From contig CM049314.1 in NCBI GenBank assembly GCA_026874595.1, forward strand, positions 12,642,729 to 12,706,728: a stretch of 64,000 nt of DNA, given 5' to 3'. The notes below the pieces were generated by a model. It worked only from the letters and a program-made list of their open reading frames with translations. It was not told where the DNA came from and made no database searches. Position numbers and translations under genes: made by a program. Shown here piece by piece: positions 1 to 12,984 of the stretch. This stretch comes from Sipunculus nudus. Taxonomy: Eukaryota; Annelida; Sipuncula; Golfingiida; Sipunculidae. The first letter of the stretch is position 1. Every line of letters starts with the position of its first letter.

Positions 1-690
1 ATTCAAAATACATAGACATATTGAGCATAAAATAAGACAAGATAATAACATGGGTGAAACAGTTTAAGCCCTAGGAAGTAAGTAACGTTTAATGAAATAA
101 CAAGCGGCAATTTCATATTTCATGACATATTCTTGCTAAACCATGACGTTTTCCCGTTTAGGATGGCACTGGTGTAATCTTTGGCAGTGGCACAGATCTA
201 AACAAAATTCTATCAGGTTTAAGAGTACAGGGGGATGTGTTTGCAGTAATTAGTGACAATTAAGTCATTACAAGTGCCGGTAATAAAGATAAACACAGTC
301 CCCGCTGACTGACCAGCGGCCTCCGCACACCTGTCAATCAAAGATGGGCCATGCGCCGCAAGTAAATAGTTAACCAATAAGCAATTGAGTACCCAGTTGG
401 TTCTCGCCGAGCTGACAGTGAACCTGTATACAACCCACATGGGGTGGACATCTGAATTAAAATGCTCATTTTTCCAATTGGTACAATATAACGTCAGGAA
501 AGTGTTTTTGTGACAAGATAAATATGACAAACAACTATAAGGTCACGGTGTCCACAAAATGTCAATTTTACGATTTTTGACCATCATCAGACAATCAGTT
601 AGCTCCGTATTATCTTAAGGAGCTCATTCCGCCGTATCACCAGAGTCGTGTGCTTCGCTCCTCCTGCCAGGTTCTCTTAGCTGTTCCAGG
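1..690. other. No gene recognised
   Basis: Unique-looking AT-rich sequence. Open frames on the minus strand (219-530, 624-818) have no family resemblance; the second is the shadow of the plus-strand LINE tail. Confidence 0.5.
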
Positions 691-693
691 TCA

Positions 694-829
694 TGGACTG
701 TATGTATAAGTGCTTTCGGTGTAGCTGGCCCTAAACTTCGGAATGAACTACCGCAGTACCTGCGAGCACAATCCAGTCTGTCAGCTTTTAAGTCACATCT
801 TAAAACCCATTTGTTCAAACGGTTTTAAA
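694..829 (+). mobile_element. Non-LTR retrotransposon (CR1/L2-like) ORF2 C-terminal tail
   Basis: The plus strand reads SAFGVAGPKLRNELPQYLR followed by SLSAFKSHLKTHLF and a stop. This is the typical extreme C-terminus of CR1/L2-like reverse transcriptase ORFs. Only the last part of the ORF is present, as expected for a 5'-truncated LINE insertion. The 3' UTR and the ATT tail follow directly. Confidence 0.8.
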
Positions 830-1021
830 GAATATTGTAGTCAATGAACTTCTGTGATATGAATTCTTGGAACGTTTTTTATTGTTTTAAAACTTTATGT
901 TGTAATTTTTTTTACATTTTATTCATTGCTAATTTAACAAATATCTTTCCATTTGTCACCTTTTTGTCATGTACAGCGTTTAGTACACCATGTCTGGTGG
1001 ATTTTACGCTTTATAACATAA

Positions 1022-1062
<41 letters not shown>
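830..1062 (+). mobile_element. LINE 3' UTR ending in an (ATT)n tail
   Basis: T-rich sequence after the ORF2 stop, ending in TTTACGCTTTATAACATAA and about 13 ATT units (1021-1060). A short tandem-repeat tail in place of poly(A) fits CR1/L2-type elements. It sets the 3' boundary of the LINE fragment. Confidence 0.65.
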
Positions 1063-1064
<2 letters not shown>

Positions 1065-1756
1065 ATCATTTAAGTATATATTATATATATTTGTTATTCA
1101 TGTACTGACATTTCAGTAAATGTCAAAATAAAAAGTATGTACAGGTGATTGTAAAATAACTCATAAGGTTACGACGATGTAGATCTATTAAAATAAAGTC
1201 TCTTTATACCAGCCTTTTTAAAAGATAAGCTAATTGCTTAAGCTGTGCTGTAGATGTCTTTCTTTCTGGCCGAGGCAAATAGGATCTGCAGGTTACAAAC
1301 GCACTGTTCCCGTTCTAGCTGAATAACATGAAAGCATGTGGTTGTTCAAACTAATGTGCATTTTATTTGCTACATTGACTGCAGTCCGACTGTTGTTCTC
1401 TATTTTACAGACAAGCTTTGAGTTGTTGCTATGGATCTTCCGGAACCTTTGAACATCCGTGTATGAACACCCCACAAGAAACACATTATATTTAATTGAA
1501 CTGTTACAAATGTATATACATATGCGGAAACTAAGCCCAGCGAGATTTTCCCCATTTTGTGTTATCAAATATACAATATAAAAATTTGTGTCCCAACTGT
1601 ATTTGTGTTTATATAACCATCCCTTATAATTAAACATTATTACATTGCACTATACAATAATGTTATGGATTGAAAAATCTGTGTGTATGCAAAACCAAAT
1701 GCCTGATCAGATACTGATAGTTAATCTGTTCTTACAGACATAACACACCTAGGTGT

Positions 1757-3328
1757 CTATGTGCAAGTTTCTTCAAGCATCGTTTCAGCTTCTGGTCGGT
1801 TTTGTTTTACACTGTCATTCATTTCTCCTTGTAGTACTTTTCCAATGCAGCAGTGGGGCCCATTAATTCTAAATGAAAACAGAAGATTGTCTCTGACTCT
1901 TTTTCTTGTGTTCCAGCCAAAGGTTAGCAGGCTTATGCCCATACCAAAAATAACTGCAGAAAACCATCCTATAAGTGCATACCAGTTGAATGAAATCTGA
2001 TAAAGCTTGCTTATACTAAAATCCTCATTGATCGCTGACATTGATGCAAGTCCGATGTCGCTTATGTTGACCACCTTGTAAGCAATTGTAGTAGAATCTT
2101 CATAAAGCCCTCTCTGAGAAGAAGTAATGTTTTCCCACGGGCAAAGGTGAGTGCTAACTGGTAGTGGCACATTGAGTGTTTTGGGAATGCTTAGTGCTCC
2201 TATTATGGTCCATCCAAGTATTGCCACGCCACAGATTAACCCGGCAAAGGCACCCTTGGTGTTACTAAAAGGCACGAATAAACCTAGTGTGAATACACCT
2301 AGCGACGGAGCTGAAGCTAGGGTCAAGGCCGCAGCAATGAGTTGCATGACAAGCTTACCAGTACGGGCAGCCATGACTGATATGCACATTGTGACGACTC
2401 CAACACTAAAAACGGTTAGTTTTGAGGCTATCATTGCTTGTTTCTCTGTAAAGTGTCTCCTGCTGATTTTCAAATATAGTGGTTTTAGTAGGTCTTCCTG
2501 AAAGAGTGCAGCAAAGCTGTGTTGTACTGAACTGAGAGTACTTAATGCCGCGCTTATGATGCTGGACAAAAACGTACCTGCAATTCCAGGATAGTCTTCG
2601 AACACATCCGTCACAAGAAGGGCTAATATATGGTCACGTGATCCGATTCTATCAGTAATGTATGGATCGCAACCCCTGTAATAGGCATAGGCAATGCAGC
2701 CAAGGATAGAGGTTAGCACCAATATGATAGTTTCCATGGGTATTGCACAAAGCATGGCAAGACGCGCTTTACTTATTGTCTTTAAACTGCAGACTCGTTG
2801 AAATGCGAATTTGCTGGCTGCAAATTTAGCCATGTTCAAAGAAATATCACCGAAAAGCCAGTTCCAAATAGTGTGACAGGGCAATAGATGGAGCGTACAG
2901 AGCAACAGATGAATATAATATCATTTGGATCATCGTTAAAATACAACATACTATTCTAATTTTCTTACTGAATCGTAACTCCAGATACTCGTACACACTG
3001 GTGATTCCTAGATGATGGTAGACCGGGTGATATAATATTGATGATAAAACTAAAGCAATCGCGTGACCTAATATGTTGAACAGCATGTAAATCCCGCAGG
3101 CATACGTCTCTGATGGAACACCCTGCAAGGAAATAGCGGAAACGCAGCTAACTACGAAAGAAGCCGCCACAGGGAACTCCCATATCTTTCCCCCATCAGG
3201 TAATCGGTTGTTGATGACTTTTTACTGCTTTGTAGTGCATAATTAATTCCTATGACAACACTGATACAAAGGCTTGCACAGAACACCAAATAATCGGCCC
3301 AGTGGAACATGCGCTCATCAGTGGCCAT
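1757..3328 (-). pseudogene. SLC5A-like: SLC5-family sodium/solute symporter, intronless broken copy
   Basis: Resembles sodium-coupled monocarboxylate/multivitamin transporters (SLC5A8/A12/A6 group). The N-terminus starts at the ATG at 3328 with the first membrane helix and reaches DYLMG near 3190, where a 1-nt shift moves the frame. The next part (about 3190-2870) carries GVPSETYA and the GITSVYEYLELRF block. The third part, back in the first frame (to 1757), carries FEDYPGIAG, the AALSTLSSVQHSFAALFQEDLLKP symporter core in pieces, and the C-terminal helices to a stop. Between the second and third parts a stretch of several dozen residues expected in the family (around helices 4-6) is missing at a direct junction near 2870. 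About 1.5 kb without introns, in a genome whose genes are finely split, suggests a retrocopy. No poly(A) tail or target duplication is seen. The parent gene is not in the window. Confidence 0.8.
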
Positions 3329-3417
3329 TTTTGCTATACTTGTGGCGACTATTCCCTCTGAGGTCTTTTAGAGATGACCAGAAGTATTATGATATGTTTT
3401 TAAACAAATTTCCATAC

Positions 3418-3549
3418 CTGGAAAAACCAAGCGTCCTTCAATCAAATATATAAACATCCCATCAGTGAAACCAGGACACGTCATGCGGACACACACACCG
3501 ATGATTGAGAACAGTCTATTTACAAGGCGCACAGTGATGCTGCCACCAT
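3418..3549 (-). other. Candidate orphan exon (44 codons, phase 1-1)
   Basis: Open stretch bounded by a good acceptor (TTTTCAACAG) and donor (AG|GTATGG). It starts and ends in phase 1, as in exons for extracellular modules. It encodes DGGSITVRL at the start and GMFIYLIEGRLVFPG at the end, with two Cys between. It lies 90 bp upstream of the SLC5 copy, on the same strand. I do not recognise the domain. It may belong to a gene interrupted here or be a chance open frame. Confidence 0.25.
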
Positions 3550-3599
3550 CTGTTGAAAACGAAATTAAATATATGAAATATAATGGCAATTTCATTAAA

Positions 3600-5145
3600 A
3601 TCCATACGCGAGTTTAATACAAAAGAAGATTATACACTACATTTGTTTAAGATGATCATATATAACAGCACAATATTAGCTTTGAGCTAATTTTATGGAA
3701 CATTGTTTTAAAATATAGTATCTAAAATACAACAGGTGCCTCTATAAGACATCCCATTCATAAATATAGTCTATAAAACTGATGGCAGAATAATGTTATC
3801 AAAGGCAGAATAACATCTTTCGGTGCAAGTCTGTGGCAAAGAAATAACTAAATAAGTTATGTATGGATTTTGCTAAAATTTATAGCGGGCGAGGGTGAAT
3901 ACGTTAGAACAATCAAACTTTTGAGGCAATCAGAATCGCTGCAAAACTTTTTCTTTTTTTTTATTTACAATTATGACAAAAGACGATTCCTTTGTCCTCG
4001 TGCAGAAGCCGCCTTGTCGTATTGATATGTTCTGCTGCTCGCCAGGAGAACCATTGTAACTGAAGCGTACCAGTGTTTATACATGAAACGTGCATGTACA
4101 GATGAACGCAAAACTGATACGGATATTTTCGAAGGTTTGTGGGCTTCAAGTGCAGAAACTAGTTTTTAAATGGGATCCCTAATATTTAAAGATGTACCGT
4201 TAACAGATTTCAACGTTTGAACATCCCAGGAGATTGTGGATCCTAAAAATATATATTGTCCTCCTCCACCCCCTTGAATTGTATTAAGGCATGCTTCAAA
4301 CAACGCACCAATCGGCGAAACTATTATTACCATAGTTCTCATGGGAAAATACTTGTGGGCAATGCCACAGAAAGATGCATATGAACACTGAGAGTCCAAA
4401 TTTTATTTTTTTCTATAGTTGTCAGCTATTCAAAATGCCTTGCTCTTATGGTGCAAAGAAAAGAAAAATTCACACTGATGTCTTTAAAAAATTGTATCTG
4501 CATTGAATATACTATTTACAAGTTAATTAAAAGATTTTATGATTAAAAAGCTACATTTATCAATTTTATTGATGTGTGTTAAATGAAATACAGTTAACAC
4601 TTTACACTGATTTAACCTGTTAGTAGTAGCAAAAAGAAGCCAGAAGAACATTGAACTTTTAAAAAGAAGGAATAACTTTGTATGTGGTGATGCTCTCATT
4701 TAGTAGTTTCCCAGTTTGTAAAGTGAGTAGCGTTACGTGAGTAACGTAACGTGAGTAACACAGGATGAGTATATGTCACGCGGAATCAGTTTAGCTCTGT
4801 TTAATGGGAGAATGAATGTTATATCATTCCTAGTAACTAGTAAGAAATAAGTGATCATCTTTTTCACAAAAGATATCTAATACAATGACCAATTCCCTAA
4901 TGGAATATATATAACAAGGTAACTCTTGGGTAATGGCACTCAGCTGATGAGCACTGAAACCAGTTACATTAAGGCAAAGAAGCAAAGAAAGGAACTTTCC
5001 ATAGCAGACGAAACAAATGATCCAATATGATCCTTTAGAGTTGCATGAAGAATTAATGCTCTTAATAGCAGTATAATAGACAAGCGAACATGTTAATGCC
5101 ATGTTATGGATCAACGCTCGACTTTTTACTGTATGCCCTTTTGAG

Positions 5146-5199
<54 letters not shown>

Positions 5200-7480
5200 T
5201 GCACTCTTACGATGGCCTCTTATGCACGGGTATTGGACGGGTTACTCAGTCTTTCACGTAACGACCTTCATCAGGTAAATCGGGTACGCGGGTGACTGTC
5301 ACAAAGTTCACAGACCTACTGTCACTTTCTGGCATATATAGGCTTTCATATACAGGCCTACTAAATATTATTTATCCATGTTGATGGGGAATTAATTAAT
5401 GCTGTATTCCCCGGGACTTTTGGCTATTTTGTATGGGTCTAGGGTGCTCTTGTACTCAGGTATGCCAGTACACTTTTCTTGTAAACCTTGGCGGGTCCCC
5501 TTTTTGTCAGTGTATTGACCCCTGCCCAGTCATCCATAGCAAGCTGCTTACACACGGCCTGATATTTTCGTTTTTTTTCTTTAGAAATAAAGATGGGCTG
5601 CACTAATTCATTGTTAGCAGGTTTAGTGGGTTTTAGTGTTCTTGCTTGAGGCAAACTGGACAGCTTGTGAGCTTGTTGGCAAGAAACTCTCTCAGGAGAA
5701 AGATGTGTATGTGTAGCTCACCACTTGCTGTGGCTGGACATTTCAATGAGAGGACCTGAGGGTCGTTTTATGATATCAAGGTAGATTAGCCATTTCATGA
5801 ACTATTGCCAACATTACAAACCTTAAATACTGACATTTTATTTGCCAATATACAGCATATTTTTACCAGTGTGTGTATGAACTGGCTTACTCCTGGTACC
5901 CCTGGTGGCGAACTCTTTGAACTGCAAGAGGGGATATTGTCCTGGTCTTGGCAGACTTTTGATGGTGGAGTGGTATGACCAACCAGTGGAGGGCCATTTA
6001 GTCGATGTCTGTGATAAGCATTTATGCACTACTTTAAAACCCACAAAACCTAAACTAATGCAGCTCAGTATATGATGATATGGTAATATTGGAAGTTTGC
6101 ATGTTGAGGCTCTGTAGTGTATTTGGTATTTCAGTCTAATCAGCATTTCGAAAGTTCCGACTATATTCCTAAAGTTCTGCTGTATACTAGTATTCCTACA
6201 CGTCCTTTTGCCCCTCTATATAAAATCGGATCAAAATGAAGAATATGGACCTTATTTAATTGTTACATAAGAAGTCAAGTGGCACCCTTCCATAGCTTGA
6301 CTTTATACTTTATATCAAAGTATATAGGAGTTCAGATAAAGATCCACTAGCGATCTATAAAAGTGACCGAAACAGTATTGTTAATCGTTTGGGATATCAG
6401 TGGATTGTTTATTTTTACAGGCTATGGTCTGTTTGTTTTGTCTACCCGCTTGCCTTGTGTGATAGCTCTGAGAATACGGGCTTATGTAATTCGGGAACTG
6501 TCTGCAGGAGACTGATGGCACTCAAATTCCATCTGTTTTTTGTTTGTATTTAGTGTAAATAAACGTATTATTAAGCTCTTTGACTCTTCTCTTTGTTAAA
6601 ACCATGCTGGTATGAAAGTCTATACTTAGAAATTCCTTAAAAACTTGAGACATTATAAAAGAACCTGAAGTCCGATCCCGTTTCAATGTGACCGTGACAG
6701 TGACAATATCAGGAGAAAAACATTGAGAGGTTAGGTGATCTGTGGGAGGAATTTGGTGGAACATTTTGTTCATGTCATACTGTACAGTGTGCCACCTTGA
6801 GTATAATATCCAAGATTACCTCTGTTTTCATATAAAATGCAGGATATTGTACGAAATTAAATTAAAACAACGATATTTGTAATGTTTATACATCATAGAA
6901 TCGTAATGTTACACAGGAATATTTCATAATGTGTTGTTGTTAAACATGTAAAAGGCGACAAATGTAAAATCGGTTAGAGCAAGGTATCTAAGGGGTACAA
7001 CATTATGATTCAATAATATATCAACAAAAGTCCAAGATTACATGTTTGTGAAACAATTTTATAAACAATCTACTCTGCAAATTGTTAACATAAGAGACTG
7101 ACTGTATTTAATAACTAAAACTAAACGGCGTGTGTAAATGAAAATTCGCTATTAACATAAGCATATAAGGATACATTTGCATTTTCAGCTGTATATAATT
7201 ATTTCCATTATGTGACAAATGTTTTAACGGAAGATGATGACACGTTAGGAATAAAACAATAAAGAAAAATATAACTTTGGAGAAAATTGCATTAATGAGT
7301 TTTCATAAACATATTTTACAATATCTAAAATTAAAAATACATTTAACAAGTGACTCATTTGCCGTGACACTCAGCTGAATTTGACTCGGTGCTCTTTTAT
7401 TTTATTAATGTTCTGTGAGAATAGCCTAGGGCTAATGTTACTATGCGGAAAATCGGATGGAAAATTTGTATATAATTTCT
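3600..7480. other. Non-genic region
   Basis: AT-rich, with a (TA)n run and a small repeat of GTTACGTGAGTAACGTAAC around 4730-4765. A minus-strand frame at 5439-5654 (Lys-rich, KPTKPANNELVQ) has no recognised family and no splice-site support. Nothing else is seen. Confidence 0.5.
5148..5198. repeat. (TA)n microsatellite
   Basis: About 25 TA units. Both sides carry nonrepetitive sequence; the right flank holds the CCTGATGAAGG motif discussed in the findings. Confidence 0.95.
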
Positions 7481-7499
7481 TTTCATATGTATTTAAGAA

Positions 7500-8600
7500 T
7501 TAAATGACCTAATTTCGAGATTCAATGAAGACTTGCCAAGGAGAGTCTCCTGGATTTTACAATAGAAGGTTCCAAGCAAAATGGATACAAGTTGTACCCT
7601 GTCTGTCTGGGTGCACATAATATAGGTCACCATGACTTAATTTCAGGTTTCCAAGGGAATTTGCCAGGGACCGCCCTGGGTGTTATGTGAGAAGAGTCTA
7701 TGGCTTATGGGTACAATTTTACCCTGTCTGACTGCTAAAATCCATGCTTCTGGTCAGCAGCTTGCAGAATTTAGGTCACCACTACCTAATTTTACATTTC
7801 CAAGGAGATTTGCTCAGGACCTAGGCCTATTGCATACAGTTTTGTACCCAACTGACGTTCAAGGTACTATATCTCCCGGGATGTTGTGTATAAAGATTTT
7901 AGGGCTTAAGGATACAATTTGTGCCCTATCTGACTGTATTTGACATGTATTATAAGAATAAAAGTGACCTAATTTCATGATTCAAAGAAGACTTGCCAAA
8001 AACCTCATTGGATTTTACAATAGATGACTCAAAGGAAAACATACAATTTGCACCCTGTGTGTCTGGGTGCCTAAAAGCATATTTTGCCTTTTAGCTTATT
8101 AGGTGACCTAATTTCAGGTTTCCAAAGACATTTGCCTAAATGTTGCGTCAGAAGATTGTAAGCCTAATGAATACAATTTGTGCCAATCTGACATTCAAGC
8201 TGCTTAAATGACGTTCTAGATTATGGCATATTATAGGTCGAGGGGACCTTATTTCATGTTTTCACAAAATTTGACAAGGACGTACCTTAATATTACATTA
8301 GAAGATTCAACACCTAACGGAATCAATTTATGCCTTGTCTGTCTGGTTGCTCAAAATAATGTTTTCAGCTTGTAGGTCGCAGAATATAGGTCACAATTAC
8401 CTAATTTTAGGTTTCCAAAGAGATTTTGACTAGAACTTCCCTAGAGGTTGCCTTAGAATAGTCTAGGCCTAACGGATACGATTTTTTGCCTATTTGACAT
8501 TCGGGTTCTCATATGATATCCCAGTGACGTAAATAATGTTTCCAAAGACATTTGACTAGGACCTCCCTTAAAGTTATGTTAGAAGATTCATTTTGAACTG
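7500..8600 (+). repeat. Degenerate tandem array, unit about 125-150 bp
   Basis: Recurring order GTGACCTAATTTCAGGTTTCC, TTTGCC..GGACC, TTAGAAGATTC, CTAA.GGATACAATTTGTGCC, CTGTCTG. Starts near 7507, 7630, 7785, 7962, 8104, 8246, 8398 and 8524. The sequence at 13565-13690 (GTGACCTATTTTCAGGTTTG) belongs to the same family. Confidence 0.7.
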
Positions 8601-8814
8601 AATAGCCAAACTGTGACCTACCACCTGCTTTTATGACCATAAGCTGACGTTAATTATGTGGCGAATATTAGAGCTATTGTCACAGTTCAAACTGGTAGTC
8701 TTATTTTCTGTTTAGAATCAATGGGCTAATATATTCACTAGTTTCGAGCACAAAGGTAAAAAGGAAGCTAATTATGTATAATGCATGTTACTTTAACAGG
8801 AAAATAAAACCTTC

Positions 8815-9110
8815 TCTTTGAAAAATAAAATTTTACCTGCCACAATATCGCCGAGAAACGGCTTACACCTGTAAAAAAAGTGGACCGGGCGCGATCACAG
8901 GCGCCAATATTAACATAGCGCAAACGCCACCTGAGTTGTCCGTTTTCCTTTCAGGCTTACAACTAGTGTTTCACAACCCATGGAAATTCGTGTTCGTGCC
9001 GCAAAACCTGCCAATCAGAGGATGCCCTGACTGATCTTGCCCCCCCCCAATGTAATACATGTTCCCGCTTTCTGAAACATCGAGCGTAGCGGTGGCTTAG
9101 GAACCCTATA
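8815..9110 (+). mobile_element. Fragment related to the 42.5 kb MITE interior
   Basis: GGACCGGGCGCGATCACAGG, GGATGCCCTGACTGATCTTG and AATGTAATACATGTTCCCGC occur in the same order and spacing as in 42655-42785. Terminal repeats were not found, so this is an incomplete or diverged copy. Confidence 0.55.
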
Positions 9111-9944
9111 CACGGGTCACATTTCAGCTGATGCCCCTGGACCTATCGCACACATCTATTGCGAGTTTGTGTTGTGTGTCAAAATGATGAACTCTTAAAT
9201 GCAGTTTCTGTAGTGCATTAACTAATACTTATCAAAGGAATTCGCTCTACCTTTGTCCTCAATGTTTTCTCACAGTGCATTGCGTATGACACTGTGCCAT
9301 GCCTTATTTTAAAGACTATTGTCCCCGCAGTGACATGGTAGATCTGTGAATAAATAATACTTAATGTACACATCATTTTGAGTGATCTTTGCGTGTTTCC
9401 CGACCTGAGTGGAGAGCATGCTACAAAAAACAGCCGAACTGCCTTCGGCAAACCCGGAATGCTGCCTTGTGGTCTTTTTAAATTCAATCAACCTCCATGT
9501 AGCACGGGATTAAGTTCTATTGTGTGTGTGAATAAACCCGGATGTGACTGACCCACTTGCAGGGTCAATAAATGTGAACAACAGGTGTTTCTAGATTTCT
9601 TGACACTCAATTCTTATGTCAGTAGACAACAATGGTAGAAGCGGATCGGGGAAGGGGGGGGGGGAGGGGGAGTGTTGCCCTCCTTTTCAGACCCCGCAAC
9701 CGTTTTTTAATGGACCTAGACCCCCCCCCCCCTTTCTTATTTCTAGACCTGGGTCCCTGAAACCACGGATCCAGAGGGTGGCCCTCGTTGAGCTCTTCCA
9801 TCTCTCATTTTATCCATTATTTTTCGCAGTTATTTTTATATATTGTTTTAATCCCTAGCAATTAAATTATTAATTTACCCTCAATTGACAACATTCTATT
9901 TCATAAGTTGAGGTAACTAATGATCAGCCCTGTGATTTCCGTTA

Positions 9945-10125
9945 TTACACTCTGTTCGGTCTTAACACCGAGAACACCCCCCCCCCCCCCACTCAATTTC
10001 GCCTGTGAATGAGACCAGGCCTTCCCATTAGTCTACAGAGCTTAGCTGAGGCTGTGAAAAATTTCACGGCTCCTCGGCTAATACTCGAACTCACCACAGG
10101 GGGATTGCTTAGTCCACATACGCCG
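9945..10125 (-). mobile_element. Degraded SINE, family 1, copy 3
   Basis: On the minus strand the B-box-like GTGAGTTCGAGTATTAGCCG is followed by GTGAAATTTTTCACAGCC, then CTCTGTAGACTAATGGG and TTCTCGGTGTTAAGACC. The order and spacing match the two intact copies. A C/G homopolymer (about 9977-9990) interrupts it. The A box and flanking repeats are not recognisable. Confidence 0.6.
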
Positions 10126-10139
10126 GTAAATTGCATGCA

Positions 10140-12390
10140 GATTAAATATGCGTCATTAACATATTAATTATACTACCACGAGGATTGCCTTTAAAGTATG
10201 ATATTTTGCAAGTTGTAAATGTAGGTGGACGTTTCCAACGTATAGATATCAACATGTTACAAACTATTCAATGTATTTTTACATTAAAGTTAATATCCAA
10301 ATTCTGAAGAAATATAAATATTTTAGTAAAGTTTGACTACGTTATGCAAATAAATTCAAGAGAACATAATTTCCTTATCTTTTTGTGAAAGATGCTTCAA
10401 AATTTCCTCATTACTTTGCATATTTAAAATGTTCTCTATATAGCAGGGGGACATCTGGATCCGCCACTGGATCCCGCAGTTACCTCACCGATATGAAAAT
10501 AAATCGTTTTAATTACCAAATCATTTGGAGTGATTTTTGAGTGGTTCCTAAATAACATGTACGCTATCATCCGAAACAGCTAACTGGTTTCGGCAAAGAT
10601 CAGAATGCCTATGATAACGGCCGCGTGTTTACGTAAATCCCTAAAAAAATCACAAACGATGGCTTTCCTTCCCTCTACCTTCACTACATATTTTTTTCCA
10701 GTTCACGCCACTACATCCAGATATTTTCAATATTGCAATTCATATATTTCTATCAACCAAAATCTCGACATCTGCATACCTCTTGATCTGACATTGACGA
10801 TTTACACAACATTTAAGCAGTTCACAAAACTTCTCTACGTATGACTTACACGGAATCCCCTTCCATTACACGCACAACATTCCTTACTTCATCCCTGGAC
10901 TGCCCCCCCACCAAAAAAAGGACGTAACAAGTGACCCATGGATCATGACGCTCTGCTGCCAAGCATGACCTGCGACATCATGGGCTGAGATTCATAACTT
11001 CCAGTCAAATATTTGAAGGTCCTATTTGCCAATTTTATTTTAAATTTCTACTATGACAGATATATATATCATATATTTCTAGTTAAAACACAGTGACTTG
11101 ATGGCAGTGAAGGCAAAATGTAAGGTCGTTGAGCTATCAGGAACTAATAACATATAAGCTTGCTTGATACCTGTCAGTTTTTACAGGAACACCACACAGG
11201 CAAAGTATCAGATCAACATATATAGTAAAATATCAAGGAAATCCGTGCAAGAATTATTGAGAAACGGGTGCTTCTGTATGAATTTTATTCAATACGAACC
11301 AACTGCACTGAACTTTCATAAATGATGATCATATTTTATAAGGAATCTTGACCCCTTGAAGATTACATTAACATAAGTCCCACTGCATTCACTTCAACAG
11401 TTCATGAGAGGATATGTTCAAAAGGAATTTGAAGATGGCTACCTGGTGGCCATATTGAATTTCCGGCAAGCCTGAAATCCGACAACAAACAATCTCTAAA
11501 AGGGGCCAAGCATTAAATGAAATCACATAAACTGCACTAACAAAAGGATTTCCAAGGTGGCTACCTGGTACACATAATGGATTTATGAAAAGCCTGACAT
11601 TTGATAACACACATCCTCCAATAAGAGACCAAACTTATGGCAATTGCTGTTAGAGGATGTTAGAGTAATGAATGTCCAAAACAATTCAAAAGGCATGATC
11701 AGGTTAGAGCGCTCTCAGATCAGATTTATGGACATGCAAATGTGAAAAATGTGTAAGTCCAAAATGTTATAATTATCAACTTTCTTTTTATTGGGGTCAG
11801 CAGGGTAGGTAAACTTCAATACCTGAAAGAAAAGAAATGCAGAAAGCATTACTAAGAGTCTTGTAAAACAAATAAAGACATCCAAAATCCGAATACAGAC
11901 CCACATATTATCAGAACAAAGACTTGCTGTTTTATCTGATAGTTTGTATAGAAAATATTGAGAAATCTAGGAAATTAAGTTTATTGCTAAGATTCCATAA
12001 AATAAACTGCAAAATGTTCCCATCATCTTATAAATCAGTAGCTAAACCTTAATACAATACGCTCATAGTCTTAATGCCTGACCGAAGCATTAAGTATTAT
12101 TTCCGGAGTGTTTTTGTTTTGCACTAATGAGGTGCTTCTCATTCAATTGGCTGATACAGAAGGGAGTCATATATCACAAGTGTCTCTCACAATTACGACC
12201 ACACAATGAGATGTACCAGTTGGAGTGCAATGGTTATATATACAAGAACAATAGAGATGGTCTACAAAGTAAGTTTTTAACCAATGTGTGTATAACTTTG
12301 ACCTGCAACCTTTAACCTCCTGACCGGCTGTCCCCAAATCAATAACTTATTTCTTCAAGCAAAAAGACCCATAAATATGACTTTTGAATC
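10140..12390. other. Non-genic region
   Basis: No coding similarity, no clear repeat family. Two imperfect copies of a TTCAAAAGGAATTTGAAGATGG-like block near 11410 and 11545 suggest an old short repeat. C and G runs lie at about 9650-9735 to the left. Confidence 0.4.
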
Positions 12391-12393
12391 AAA

Positions 12394-12788
12394 TTAAAGG
12401 GGCCCAATCACCTATGTGACCTTTATTACCTAAAGGTAATCACTTGGAGCTTTTATAAATATAGGCCAGGAAACATGGATATCACTGCACACAGGCTGCT
12501 TGTTTTGTTTACATCAACGTGTTTATTTTATGTGGGGGCCCGCCAAAATAATCAAAATAAATTCAACAAAGGCATCTGGAGGTAAAATCAGATAAGGCAG
12601 AGCTTTGCAAATGGTGTTTAGCAACAAAGGGCCAATCTGCCTCCACATATATGCAACCTACCACCTTAGGTTACATGTTTTTCCTGTGTGTCAACATTGC
12701 TGTGTTTACGAACATGTTGATAAACAAGTTCATAAATTCTTCACGGAGGGGTTATAAGAACTTCCATTACCGTATTATACTTTGATTA

Positions 12789-12839
<51 letters not shown>

Positions 12840-12901
12840 TCAGAGGAAGCAAGAAATCACATAAATTCTTTTTCATGAGATAGGTGAATGGGCACCTTTA
12901 A
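12394..12901. mobile_element. TTAA-flanked inverted-repeat element (MITE), copy 1
   Basis: Terminal inverted repeats: left TTAAAGGGGCCCAATCACCT, right (reverse complement) TTAAAGGTGCCCATTCACCT, with further similarity inside. Both ends carry TTAA, the target duplication of piggyBac-type elements. It is 508 bp long with no coding capacity. A (TA)n run (12791-12839) lies near the right end. Confidence 0.75.
12791..12839. repeat. (TA)n microsatellite inside the TTAA element
   Basis: About 24 TA units, 60 bp from the right end of the 12394-12901 element. Confidence 0.95.
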
Positions 12902-12984
12902 GGGATGCATAGATGAGGCAAAGTCTGAGGGTTTGGGATGAACAGTTTAGCTTGAAAAATATTCACAAAAATTTGGAACAATTT

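Noticed and set aside
2151-2501. Plus-strand frame of 116 codons
   Set aside because: Antisense shadow of the SLC5-like sequence.
4938-4962. Hammerhead ribozyme (CTGATGAGCACTGAAAC)
   Set aside because: Only the core-like letters match; stem II would be too short and no helices I or III are visible.
4830-5295. Open frames encoding (IY)n, as here and at 32.9, 35.3 and 46.0 kb
   Set aside because: Pure translation of (TA)n microsatellites, open in several frames and on both strands.
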